A stretch of DNA of 64,000 nucleotides. It comes from Vitis vinifera (lineage: Eukaryota > Streptophyta > Magnoliopsida > Vitales > Vitaceae). The notes beneath the pieces are model-generated. The model ran no database searches, had not been told where the DNA came from, and saw only the letters and a list, made by a program, of their open reading frames with translations. The stretch covers positions 25,352,001 through 25,416,000 of the forward strand of contig NC_081820.1 of the NCBI RefSeq assembly GCF_030704535.1, written 5' to 3'. Of this stretch, positions 35,388 to 47,665 are shown piece after piece (position 1 is the first letter of the stretch; the number at the start of each line of letters is the position of its first letter). The position numbers and the translations under genes are program-made.

Positions 35388-38300
35388 TGGGTATGGACTA
35401 GAAGCATTTTGTCAAAAATCTGAAAATTCAGATGTTGAAATTCATGTCATTTAACTATATTTATCTCATGTATAATTGCTATTTAGGAGAAAAATTTGAT
35501 AGGTTTTGGGGTTTATGCAATTTTGAAGGAGGGAAAAGGCTTCCTAATTTACCTCCCTCAATTTTCATTTCTTAGGATTCAAGTGGTAATCTTAAATGGA
35601 CTTCAACATTTGTTTTTCACCAACCATTCTTTTACTTCTATACAAATCTTGTTATCTCATGTATGGGGCAAATGCAATTTTGTGATTTTCTAACTTCTTA
35701 AAAATCAGGAATTGAATTTTTAGGCTCATTTTTTCATTTTTAATTCAGCTGATTGACATAAGCTTGATATTTGTTCTTTGAGTGGAAATTTTGATGCTTA
35801 CAGGAGAGACATTTTACTAATTTTATCTACTAGGTTGAAGGCATTTGGTTTTTCTTCCTGCCAATTTACTAATTATCAAATTCCTTTTCTTTCTAGTTGG
35901 TTTTTCCCTTTCCTTTCTGTTTTCATTTGAGGCCCCATATCTCAGGCAATTCACATCCTGAGAGAGTTAGCTACAAATCAAGATATAATAGCCAAGATTG
36001 GCTTATAAATATATGAGAATGATAATCTTACCATTCTTTCATTCTCTTTTATTGAGCACCTATTTTCCTTAATGTAGAATATTTGAAACTCAATGGTACA
36101 AAGAGATACAAAATTCAAAAGTAGTTTTATATTTCACATATGTCATAGAGGTCTAATTGAAAGACGAATTGAAAGAATCAAACTGTGAATCTTAGGTGTT
36201 CAGTTATATGTTATAACATGTCTGACAGGTCTAATCCATCTAATTTGGCAAATCAAATGTTAGCAAGATGAGGGTTAGCTTAGGAGGTCCCACAGCACAA
36301 GGCAAGCAACTTGTGAGATTAAGCAGTCTGATTTGGAATACATTGTTTGGCTTCACAAGTCAATACAAGGCAAAATTAAAACATTAATAATTTGATTTTA
36401 ACCAAAATTGATGTCTTAACCACCATGTTTCCTTTCTAAATGAATTAAGATGGTTCAATTTGAATGGATCCTAATTAATTGGGAGATTCAAATAAGGTCA
36501 CTTGTTGTTAGAAATCGTTGCGAAGAGGAACTAACACACTTTTGATCAAACTTTGCCTTGCATCATGTTTGGCCCTCGAACCCATATTTCACCTAATTGA
36601 TTTGGTGGAAGAGGCTTCAATGTATCTATGCTAACTATTTGGGGTTCATCTTTTTTTCTTTTGGTAGATCATTCTCTTTTTTGCTTTTTTTTTTCTTTGT
36701 TCCTTTTTGGTTTTCAAGTTACAAATCATTTAATCAAAGAAATGATAACCAATTTTTTTTTTTTTTACTTTTATTTTAATGTACCTTCATTTTTGGGTGC
36801 TAGGAGTCTTGTCTAGTGTTTTTTTTTTTTTTTTTTTTTTTTTCAGTTTTTCATGTTTTTGGGTTTTCTCAAAATATAATGTAAACTTCAAAGTTCCATC
36901 AGAGAAAAAGAAAAAAAAATGCAATCCCTATCAAAGAAACAAAGATTCATTTAATGATTTCATCTTACTAGTCCCTCTAGCCATATATCTGAAAGGGGTT
37001 TACTATTAAGCTTCTTGTTTAGCTATTTGCTAACATCAGCCAATTGCCAATTGTTTAGCAATTGGGGCTGCCATCTCTCCAACCTCATCATACAAAGGTG
37101 GACAATTTGATATCAGCTTATTGGTCTGGAAGAAACTTAATTTTTTTTTCCCTTTTGTTCCTTTTTTTCGTTTTTGATATTGAATATGCTAAAGCTAAAT
37201 GTGATTGCTATGATAGTGCATTACTTACAATAAGCATAAGAAAATTTAAAAAATGAATTTGTTTATTAACTTAATCTGTTCTATAGAACAATTTTATCAT
37301 GCAATGATTTTTCCTTTCTTTCTTTCTTTCTTTTGATCATTGTATGAATTATTACAATAATAATAGTAATAAATAACAAGTAATAGTTTTTATAATATAA
37401 AGTTTTATGTGAAAAGAAATGCTTAAGAAATTAAGTTTTTTCTAAGAAACAAATGAAAAAAGAAGTGAAACAGAAAATACTTTTTTTTTTTCTTGTATTC
37501 ACATAATTGAAGTATCCTAAAATGATAATGAAGTATATAGAGCATCTTCTTGAGTCAATTTTGGTCTTCAAATATTGAACTTGTGAATTTACTTGCTGGC
37601 TTTGTATTTAGTCTGCCCTGAACTCAATGATTTGAATTTGAAATCTTGTTCAAATTTCCATGCAAGTAGTAGTCTGATGCATTTCTCTGAGGTTATGATC
37701 TTTCCAAAATCCTCCCTGGTTAGATCATAAGTAGAATGAAAATTTTAGAGTCCTAAGTATGGCCTTTCTAAGGTTCTCTTTTAAAATACAAGTTAATAGG
37801 TTCATTATGTTGCATCACTAGTTTGTTATCTCTTAAATTCTATTATTATTATGTCTGCATTCCTTATTTTGACAAATTGAAAAATACCAGTAGACATTTC
37901 TTTATATTTTTATTCTAAAGCAACCAGATTTTTTATTATACTAAAAACAATCTTTATATTTTGGTTTTTTAAATTAGGTGTTTATTACATGTTCCAGGCC
38001 TAAGCAGTTCAGTAATTTATTCTTTAAAGATGGTTTGTACTTATAAGTAGCTATCCAAGTCAAATAATCAGCAAATTAAGCTTAAGGTGAAAATTTTCAT
38101 ATTACAAAAATTTTACATTTGTCAAAAGAAATGAAAAAAACCAAGTTCTTATGTGGAATGTTTATTTTTATTGATCTTAAAGGCTAAGTTCTTGGCCTGA
38201 TTGCTGAAGAAGTTGTTGGACAAGTCTAAGCAGGTGAAGTTTAAAGCATTTAAAATTAATTAGAAGACCTGCAGAATGATAATTATTTGCTAGTAATAAT

Positions 38301-38390
38301 AGTTGTAGCCTCAACCTTCTTTTGTTTCTGATATTAAGACAATCGGTTTTTGTTGATCAATAAAAACTTCAAACTTAATTTACAAATTTA
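35388..38390. repeat. Segmental duplication, copy 1 (partner 49011-52695)
   Basis: The stretch from tgggtatggactagaagc at 35388 to about 38390 matches 49011-52695 in direct orientation almost throughout. Copy 1 has only ~27 bp (a palindromic caattgccaattg-type motif near 37040) where copy 2 has about 726 bp. Both copies contain short frames such as the one ending IIAKIGL, but I recognise no gene. A poly(T) run at about 36818-36843 lies inside. Confidence 0.9.
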
Positions 38391-39597
38391 TGTAAGAAGA
38401 TATTTTATGTCTGGGGAACTTTTTATGGTACTAATATTATCATTCTAAAATTATAATTTTGGCTTTACCTTTGACTTCCAAACAAGACCAAGACCAAAAA
38501 CTAACCCGAACTACATTTACATAATTGATTATTACAATACTAGAATATTAAAAGCCCATTTAAAAATGATTTTGAAAGGGACTAAACACGCTTCTTAATG
38601 TTATAAGTGTTTGCTTACAAAAATCATAGGTAATATTTGGTAATTGTTTTTTAAAACAGTTTTCTATTCTCATGAACAAAACAACTGAAAAACATATTTG
38701 ACAATCAAAAAGCAAAAAACACTACTTTTTTGTTTTTAAAAACAAAAATAAAGGTATTTTAAATAACATCTTTTAATTATTTTTATTTGTTTTTTGAGGA
38801 TCATTTTTAAAAAATAATCATACAATGAAAAATGATTAAAAATAAGACAATATACATAAAGTTTATTTTTTAAACATATTTAAAAATATAAAAAATAAGT
38901 TAAAAATATTTCAATTACCACATATACTTTTGTTTTACAAAACATTAAAAAACAATTTTAAGAACTGTTTTTCATGAAAATACTTTTCAAAATTAAATGG
39001 GATCATTTTCCACGGCATTAGTGTTGGATTGACATGAGACTTTTTCACTGAGGATTCATTAAGTTAATTAATTTCCATGGAACAAAGCTGAGGAATGAAA
39101 ACATGAATTTCCATTCTTTGGCATTATAGCTAGGCATGTTCACTTTGATTTCATTAATCTCGTAGCATTTTATTAGATTAAAGTATGAATTCTGCCACCG
39201 ACAATCAGAAAATTTAGGCTGTCTTCAATCATCCAGGAAAATTTCTTCACTCTTTTAAGAAAACAGTTCCTCTGTTGACTGACCTATTAATTCGTGTTAT
39301 ATTCATTGCTTTTTCCAAGGAAGAACAGATACTTGTTTAATTGTGTGCTTTTACTGATTCCCACTTTAGATTCTGGTGGAAGAACTAGATAATGTATGTA
39401 TGTCAATGAAGAGGCTGCATGTCTTCTCATCCTGTTGTACTTAGCTGACTAAGAAGGCACTAGTCAATGCTCTTTGGCATCGTCTCCAAGTAGGTAATGT
39501 TGGACCCAGACTGACCAATTATGAGGAATTGCAGAACTGATTGTTTTTAATTTGAAGTCCAATAAAAGAGCAGAAAAGAGAGAGACCATCTTCAGGT
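38391..39597. other. Intergenic DNA with a MITE-like segment at about 38590-38990
   Basis: The segment at about 38620-38990 is bounded by imperfect inverted sequences (ttaaaacagttttctatt near the left; caattttaagaactgttttt near the right) and is internally very A/T-rich. This is typical of a small non-autonomous DNA transposon or related repeat. Similar A/T-rich text recurs near 39850-39930 and 62830-63120. The flanks show no gene. Confidence 0.4.
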
Positions 39598-39842
39598 ATG
39601 TTGAGAAGGATCTTATTTCCTGGTTTTGCAGCCCTTCTTCTACTTCTGTTAGTCCCTATAACATGTAAAGCCAAGTGGAATCATCAGGTCTGTACCTCTT
39701 CCTGCGGGCATATTACCCTTCCCCACTGAAAGATGATCCACAGAGCTGCGGAGAAAGCGAGTATGAGCTGGCTTGTGAGAATAACCGCACAATATACTTG
39801 TATCCAGGAAAATACAAAGCAGAAGAAATCAAGTATTTTTGA
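39598..39842 (+). pseudogene. Orphan GUB_WAK ectodomain exon fragment (LRK10L exon 1 remnant)
   Basis: The ATG at 39598 opens a signal peptide (MLRRILFPGFAALLLLLLL) and then CTSSCGHI. A small deletion shifts the frame, and the continuation reads LKDDPQSCGESEYELACENN and ends at a TGA at 39840-39842. It matches exon 1 of gene C closely (MLRRLLFDGFAAIFLLLL; KYELACENN) but lies on the opposite strand, tail-to-tail with gene C. It has no middle or kinase exons downstream, and a poly(A)-rich stretch follows at once. It is an inverted, broken duplicate of a gene C-type first exon. Confidence 0.85.
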
Positions 39843-40388
39843 AAACACAAAAAAAAATAAAAAAAAAAAAAAAATCTATTTTTAAGAACCATTCTAAAAA
39901 CTGTTCCCAAAACACTCCCAAACAAAGCTAAAATTAACCTTTGTCATTTTGTTTCTTTATTTTACATATTTAATATCATAAATGACAAGAAAACTAGTAT
40001 ATTACTGGAAATCAACTCTAGCCAAAGAAGGGGATGTGGAATCGGTGGACATCAAGAAGGGCATTACTACAAGGGTAGGGCATATAATTACTAGGGAAAG
40101 CTGATAAATAATCTGTGGCTAACCTACCTTTCAATGTTCAAGAACAACTAAATACATGGGTAGAGCTTTATTGAAGTATCAATTTTCCTAAAAATTTAAA
40201 GCATGTAGAATTTGGGTTCATATTGTATATCACACTCTCCAACAAAGCTTGCACTATCATAGATGGGGATGGACATCAAGAAGGCTAATGTGGCGTACTC
40301 TTTTGAGTAGCTACACCAGTAGTACACACTAACTGATACTAATTCATGATATTTCTGTTGTGTTCGTTTTCTTTTCACGATCATCAAC

Positions 40389-42823
40389 TTACACCTCTTG
40401 TGGAGTTAGAAAAGGCTTTGAAGGCATTTGCAGTTGGTCAACCTTTCCTTCAAGCATCTCTATAATAACTCTGTGCATTGAAGGACGTTCACTGGGCTTA
40501 AACTGTATGCACCATAAGGCTACTAGGACCATCTTTTTTTCAAGTTTTTGTTCTTCCTCTGTGGCATCTCCTATTTCTATGTCCTTTCCTTCATTGAATT
40601 GATCGTAGGCCCAGGAAGGGAAGTAAATTTGGCTTGAATGCTCAGCAAACACATTCAAATTCCTCCTTCTGCCTGCCATTTCCATCAACAACATTCCAAA
40701 ACTATAGACATCAGCTTTGTATGAGACTCCTCCAATGTTTTTGTAGAACAGTTCTGGAGCCATGTATCCCCTTGTCCCTCTTGCTCCAGTTAAAGACACG
40801 ATGCTATGATCTGCTGGATAAGATTTTGCTAGGCCAAAGTCTGAAACCTTTGGAGTGAAATTCTTATCAAGAAGTATATTATGGGGCTTTATATCAAAAT
40901 GTAGGATTTGCATATCACAACCCCGATGTAAGTATTCAATCCCGTGGGCCACTCCTAGAGAAATCTGATACATTTTCTCAAAGCTCAAGGAGATATGTTC
41001 TTCCTTTTCAGGAAATATGTACTTGTCAAGAGATCCATTAGGCATGCATGAAGTCATACACAAGAGCTCGTTTTGATCCCTCAACACAAAATCCAATTAG
41101 TTGCACCACATTGAAATGATGAATCCTTCCAATTGTAGCAACTTCATTGATGAAATCTTGTCCATTAGCTTTGGAATTGGCCAGCATTTTTACTGCTACA
41201 AGATGGCCACTTTTCAGCTTTCCTTTATATACTGAACCATAGCCGCCCTCACCTAACTTTTCTGTGAAGCCTTTGGTCATCTTCTTAATGTTCGAGTAAG
41301 AGAACCTAATAGGTTTTAGATTATTGTGGGTCTGAATGAACTCTTCGATGGCATGGTACATGGATAAGCTCCTCCTTTTCCATTTGTAGATCAGAAATAT
41401 TAACACACATGGAACCCCGAAGAAAATCTTGGCTGCAACAGCAAGAACTGGAAAGGAGAAATACAGAAAAATCATCAGGGAATCTTAAATTATTCTGTGC
41501 AATACCATTTTGTTAAGTTAAACTTAAGGTTTTCTTTTGTTTTTATTTTCCCTTTTAGTTATTGGGTAACAGAAAGATGCTTTTGAAAGGCTTGTGTTTT
41601 CTCCTTAGGTGTCCTATCTTTCAAGACCTAAGTCATCTTTCCTAGTCTGTTACAAAATTCATATTACCGTATTTCTTTGGTTCAAAACCTGAATGAGGAA
41701 AATACAACGTGTCTTACCAGTGAGCTGGCTTACAAATTCGACAAGGTCTGTTCAAAATAACAAAATAAATTAAACCAAGTTAGAGGTGATACTGAAACAT
41801 TCTATAGACAAGCCTATAAAAGAAGGAAGCATTTGGAGGTGGAGAGAGAACTCTCACCTTCTGCAATGCAATATAACTTGTCCATCAAATTGTCCTTACC
41901 ATCTGCCTCAGCATGATAAAAGGAGTAATTAAATCATAAAGCTGGAAAAAGTAGTTCAAAGGAAACAATACAGCATGTTAAGGTGGCAAACAGGTTTACA
42001 CGATGTCACATTCAATTACCAATCGGAACATTTGCAACATTTTTTATAGTGCTTCTTAATTTCCGAAAAAAAAAAAAAAAATATTTTTAAAAAGTTTATT
42101 AATACATAGAAAAATTTTAAATTCTAACATCTCACCGCATGAAGGGCAGAGGAGGAAGCCGAAGCAATTGAACCATCTAAGGTCAACCCCATACAGCTGC
42201 CGGTTGTGGATGTCTGGAAGAGAATTATCAATCTTCTGCCCTCTGGTCGAGAAGCCAACAACCAAGCCTACGCTGCAAGAGTCCTCTAAATCTAACAGGG
42301 CCATGTGTCTGACTACAACATATGAATATGTTTGCATCGAAGATAAAGAAGAGTTGGAAGAACTGTTTCTACTGCAAGGTGCCATGTCGATGTAGAGAGG
42401 AGAATTTATTGGAGCTTCACAATCAATGAAATTTACATCTGAGGTCTCACAGGACAGCCGATATGGATCTCCGTAACTGAAGTTTGCATAAGTCAAAGAA
42501 TGAAGAGGCAGAGAAGAACAATCATCTTTCTTTAGGCCAGTATCAACCACCCTTATTGTCTCCCTAGTATAATTGATCTCTTCTACATAGTATCTTCCAG
42601 AATTTAATTGTAAGATTGTGCGATTATTCTCACAAGCCAGTTCATACTTCCTCTCTCCACACCTGGGTCGGTCATCTTTCAGTCGGAAAGGGTAGCTTAT
42701 ATCCGGAATATTCCCACAAGAAGAGTGACAGAGATGATGATTCAGCTTGGCTTTGCAAGTTGTTGGGCGTAACAGAAGTAGAAAAATGGCTGCAAAACCG
42801 TCAAATAAGAGCCTCCTCAACAT
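40389..42823 (-). pseudogene. Gene C: LRK10L/Lr10-type receptor-like kinase, frameshifted
   Basis: Exon 1 (42823-42136, phase-1 end) encodes a signal peptide and a GUB_WAK-type ectodomain (CHSSCGNI, then ISYPFRLKDD and KYELACENN). An in-frame ATG at 42856 would add 11 residues; I prefer 42823 because the orphan copy at 39598 starts there. The kinase exon is 41447-40389: a transmembrane segment, [27 protein letters not shown] and GTRGYMAPE. At about 41043-41050 ATGC is duplicated (ATGCATGCC against ATGCC in paralogues). This shifts the frame just after YDFM and brings an immediate TAA. The catalytic loop and activation segment are thus out of frame. The small middle exons were not resolved. 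Apart from the 4-bp insertion the kinase is well kept, so loss is recent. Confidence 0.88.
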
Positions 42824-43060
42824 AGCTGGAGATGGTCTCTTTCCACTTCGTCTCACTCTTTTATTAGACTATAGATTAAGAACAATCAGCTCTGCTTTTC
42901 GTTATAAATGTTCAGTTTGGGTCCAACACATGGTTTAGGTAAAACATGACCTCTTACCCACTGGGAGAAAGTGCTAAAAAACATTGACTGGACACATCAA
43001 CTGCCCCACAATGTTGGCGTCTTTGCAGTCAACTAATAGAACAGGATTTCTCCACTTCCT
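42824..43060 (-). promoter_or_regulatory. Probable promoter of gene C
   Basis: On minus a TATA-like atttataacg lies at about 42902-42911. Further upstream, about 42980-43015, is cattgactgg, then acacatcaactgccccacaa. This corresponds to the conserved part of the 80-bp tandem monomer at 5.1-6.1 kb and sits at a similar distance from the ATG as the related motif of gene A. Confidence 0.45.
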
Positions 43061-43640
43061 CAGATAATTTGCTTGCATCCTTTGCCTACAAAGCATGTAG
43101 CTTTACCTTAAAGAAAGGCCCCATAGTAGTGGATAACCTTTCTAAATGGTTATTTATAAAATTTTAATTTTCTATAATGCTGACTTTTCAACTTTGTGAC
43201 CTTTATAGTCAGTCAAGCAAGATAGAACCAAAACAATAACCTTGTGCTCTTTCAAAAATACCTTGTCAACTTTTCTGCAATATTCATAGTTGAGAAAGTC
43301 ATGGTATCATCGCTCTATCACATCTAACTACCTCATTGCATTTTTGTAATTGAAAAATAATCAATTGTTGTCAAGAAAATTAACTCAGTGGTTCCTTATT
43401 TTAAAAGTCATATCTAGTCATTAAAAATCAAGTAAAAAAGAATTAGGTGAGTTTATTGATACTACAAAATTTTGAAAAATGTATGCAACTGATTTTGAAA
43501 AAATGTATGCAAGTGATATAACTTAGATGAGTTTATTGATCCTACAAAATTTTTAAAGAATGGTTGGCAATTTGAATTGTTTGGCTAATGCAAAACTAGA
43601 TATTAAATATGGAGTTGGGCTTATAAGTAGATTTAGGATT
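43061..43640. other. Intergenic DNA with fold-back-family arm
   Basis: No gene. At about 43360-43560 are the phrases tcaagaaaattaactcagtgg and gagtttattgat, shared with other repeat arms of the cluster. Confidence 0.4.
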
Positions 43641-44200
43641 CTCGATGTTAGTCTCACTTACAATTAGTAAAATAGATCTTATGATACATTGAAGGTTTGT
43701 AAAGCAATGATATATATTCTTTGTGCACATGCTAACAGAATTGAGTTTACTGGATACATAAATAGTGATTCGGCCTGTGATATAGGTAAATGAAAAAGTA
43801 TTTTGGGTTATGCATTTAATCTTTGTTTGGAAGTTTTCTTTTGGAATCAAAGAAACAATACATGATTGTTTCATCAATAGTAAAAATGCAATATATTATA
43901 GCTACTAATGGTGCTAATTAAGTTGCCTGATTGAATTCAATGATTTCTAATTTAAAGCATACTCAAGAAGAATCTATAAAGATTTTGTGGGATAATAAAT
44001 CAACAATAACATTGACCAAAAAGTCTAGTTTTTCATAAAGAAGTAAACAAATTGACATCACATTTCATTATATTCATGAATTGATGAAAGACAAAAAAAT
44101 TATGCTTGAGGTTTGTTATTTTGAAAATTAAATTGTAGATGTCTTTACAAAATCAATCAAGGTGAAAGCAATGTAAGAGTCCTAATGAAATGAAGATTTA
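43641..44200 (+). pseudogene. Decayed Ty1/copia RNase H remnant
   Basis: Reading through stops gives GYINSDSACDIGK, then KSILGYAFNL, ILWDNKSTITLTKK, QIDITFHYIHELMKDKKIML and VDVFTKSIK. This is the order of the copia RNase H domain (SDWAG, KSTSGY, CDN-S, R-KHI-I and ADIFTK motifs). Many in-frame stops are present and no integrase or reverse transcriptase is left. The AT-rich sequence after it may be remnant LTR. Confidence 0.8.
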
Positions 44201-44439
44201 TTTTATTAATATTTGAGTTGTTTTTTGTTGTTTAAGATTTGGAATCCTAGTTCTATTAGAAGTTGAGTTTCTATTAGAATTAGATTTTTTATGATTGGTC
44301 ATATCTATATCTATATGTATATGAAATTAAGTGGTGTAAGGTAATATTTTCATATAATCATTTGTTTTCTTTTTATATTTTTTTTATCCCTCTTGTGGGT
44401 GATAAATCGTTCATCGGCTAAAAGGTTTTTTTTTTTTTT

Positions 44440-45130
44440 TTGCTCTTAATTTATAGTGACTTAATCAATATGAATTTTCAAGTAAGGACCCTCCATGTCA
44501 CTGTTAACATTAAATGGAGGTTTGCCCTTGCATTTGGAGAACTTGATTCTTTTGTCTTTAGAAATGTGCTATAAGCTAGATGTGAAAGAGGAATGAAGGT
44601 GTGAACTTAATGGTGGATTTTTGTGGAAAAGCTTTATATAAGAGGAAAGGAACAAACCGATTTCTTTTCTTTTTTATTTTACTTTATGTTTTACTTGATT
44701 GACTATAAAGGTGGCCAATGTTGAAAGATCAATGAACATTGGAATCTACCAAGCAATGTAGAACAAAAAATTGACTTAGCCTCTTCCTCTTGTACATAAT
44801 ACGCTTTTCCACAAAAATCCACAGTTGAGAAGTCCACACCTTTCCTGTATCACATCAAGCTCCTTGCACATTTCTAAGGAGAGAGGAATGAAGTCCTTTG
44901 AAGGTAAAGACAAACTTCCATTTAGTGCTAAGGAAATTAACTCAATGGTTTCTTATTTTAAAATTCAGCCAATAGAAATTAACATTGGACTACATATGAA
45001 TTATTGAAGGAGTATGATCCTTGCAACATACCATTTGAAAATTTTGAATTTTTATGTACTTTTAAAGTTTTACACCAATAATGAATTATTGAGAGATACT
45101 TGGGGGTGTATTATCCAAGGCAAAAAGAGC
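44440..45130. mobile_element. Fold-back (long inverted repeat) element, copy 1
   Basis: The left arm (about 44450-44640) and right arm (about 44810-45010) are imperfect reverse complements. The left has tttgcccttgcatttggaga and gtggatttttgtggaaaagc; the right has gcttttccacaaaaatccac, then ctttgaaggtaaagacaaa. The loop is about 170 bp. There is no coding capacity. The same arms occur at 46.0-46.6 kb and singly at several sites, which marks a non-autonomous inverted-repeat transposon family. Confidence 0.65.
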
Positions 45131-45990
45131 TCAATGATATATTTTGTAAATCCACTTACAAAGATTTAGAAGCTATACTAATGAGTTGTACCATCTAGAA
45201 TATCCCATCTGTCAATACGAGAGGAGCAAAATCTATTAAATTATCCAAAAGTCAAGGCAACATCTTCATATCTTCATAGTAATATGGTGTTGTTTATTAT
45301 TTCTCTATTCCTTAGAAAAAATATTATGACATTTTTTATTTATTATGTTTTCATTTACCAAAACTTTTTCATGTGGATGGATAAAGATCACAATAAATTT
45401 AAAATAAAATACATAAATTATACTTTAGGAGACCAGAAGAGACTAGGGATATAGATTAAAAGCAAGATTAACATAGCTTCAATTGAAATTGGAAGCTTTA
45501 TATTTTTACATATGAAAAATAAACTTTATATATTGATCTCAACTTGGTAATTTTTTCTTTATTTTTCAAGATAACTTTTTTTTTTTACAAGAAAATACAA
45601 TATAAGATATTTTGTGCAATATCTTTACCTAAACAAATAGAAATGAAATAAAATAATAATCTTATTCTTTTCAAGAATATAAACCATAGAATGAATATCT
45701 TAATTAAATGATACTTGTCAAGTTATCGAGAGTCCATAGAACAAATTAACTAGTTAAGGATTTCAAGTTGGTTTTATTAGATGTAATGGTTAGACTTAAA
45801 TAAATGTAATGATCGGACTTAAGAGTTTCTTTCATGCATTGTTTTATCAACTTAATAAGGTTATACACAAAAAAAAAAAAAAGGAATTTTGCTTTTGATA
45901 AAAGGAGTTATAGCAAATTCTAATTAACCAACAACAAATTTGTAGCCTCATGAACCTTCAATAATTCCAATGACTTTTTGTTTACATATG
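45131..45990. other. AT-rich intergenic DNA, no gene seen
   Basis: No coding, RNA-gene or strong repeat signal apart from poly(A) near 45870. Confidence 0.5.
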
Positions 45991-46650
45991 GTCCATTATG
46001 TACATGTGAAGTCATTATAATGTGTGGTCCATTGTTCTTACATATGACCCATTGTTAATTTATGGTGATGGAATCTATATATATGACTTTTCAAATGAAG
46101 ACCCCCTAGTCAATCTTCGCATTGAATTGAGGTTTGTCCTTACATTTGAAGGATTTAATTCCTTTGCCTTAGATTTGTGCAATGAGCTAGATGTGATAGA
46201 TGGAAGGATGTGAGAACTTCTTAATGGTGGATTTTTTGTGGAAAAGTAGATGAATACATATAGGACAGGAGCAAGTCAGTTTTTGTTGTCTTGCCTCACT
46301 ATTCAACATTGGCAACCCTTATAGTCTACCAAGTAGGTGGAATAAGAAATTAGCTTACCCTAAAAATCCACGGATGAGAAATTCACACCTTCTATCACAT
46401 TAAGCTCATTGCATATTTCTAAAGAGAAAGAAATGAAGTCCTCCAAATGCAAGGACAAATTTCCATTTATTACCAAGAAAATCGACTCAATTGGGTTCTT
46501 ACTTTCAAAGTCAATTTAATCAATATGGGTTCTTATTTTCCATATAGAAATTCTTGAAGGAGCATGATCCTATGTTGAAGGCCATTTGAATATTTTGAAT
46601 TTTTTTTACTCTAAAAATTTTACACTCAGAATGAATAATAATACGACTTT
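45991..46650. mobile_element. Fold-back (long inverted repeat) element, copy 2
   Basis: It has the same plan as 44440-45130. The left arm at about 46080-46240 has gaggtttgtccttacatttg and ggattttttgtggaaaag; the right arm at about 46370-46560 has gaagtcctccaaatgcaagg. It is preceded by repeated ggtccatt phrases that also precede the related arm at 63.35-63.6 kb. Confidence 0.6.
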
Positions 46651-47665
46651 TGACTTGATAGCATGATTTATTCTTACATGGAGTGGAAAACTAGTATTTG
46701 AGAAACCAAAGCATCCATTAATCTCAAGACCATGAAATGATGCAATCAAACTGTCCATGGATGTTATTGCAACCATTGAAGAAACTTAAGCTATACTAAT
46801 ATACTTCTCTAAAAAAAAGTATTTGTATTTCTGTAGATTTTTTCTTGGATTATTAGAAATACTAGAAAAGAAAGCAAATAAAGTAAAGACAAATCAAAAT
46901 TTCCTTCTTTAGTTTATCATGTAAAGTACAAAGGAAATCATATATAATAATAGTAATAATAATAAAATTTATACAATTTTCAAAAATTTTAATCTTTAAG
47001 TAAAAGAGAAAAGAAAAGAAATATATTTATATTATTTTTGACTTTTTTTTTCTTTCATCTTTTCACATTATTTTTTTGGTCACATTTTCTCTCAAACTTC
47101 TATAATATAAATAATTAAAAGCCTTAAGGCTTATATATCCTATTGTTAACAATTAAAAGCCCCAATTCTTAAGCAACACTGCTCATCTCCAGAGTTTTTC
47201 CACTGTTTCTCACCCACTTTACACACACTAGATTTGAAATTTTGAAATTTATCCAATAAATTATGACATGCTATTGAATCTATAACGGAAAATCTTGTTA
47301 GAAACAGAACAATTTTGTTTTTTCCCCAAAGATAGACTGCTAGACTTCTTGCTGAAATTTGGTAAAATAAGCTGCCCTTTTGCTAGTCAAAGGTGATCCA
47401 CAAAGCTTTGGGGAGCTGAACTGAACTAGGTTGAGACTAATCATATATTTTTGCTTATACTACAGAAAACATTATGAAGAAGATAAATCAATTATGTGAG
47501 AGAGAACTTTTGAAACATATTGTAAGTTGAGCCTCAAAATGAATATTGTAGTAAAATTGTTGGTACATGATAATAGTAAAATTATAAACCTACATTGATG
47601 AAGGATTAGTACATCATATTTAAATTACACACTTCTAAAAATTGAAAAAGACGGGATGACATCTT
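46651..47665. other. Intergenic DNA; possible tiny ectodomain-exon relic near 47390-47440
   Basis: Mostly AT-rich with no gene. At about 47390-47440 (plus) the phrase aaggtgatccacaaagc, followed by tggggagctgaactg, resembles the GDP.SCG...YEL part of the receptor exon 1. It is too short and degraded to be sure. Confidence 0.3.
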
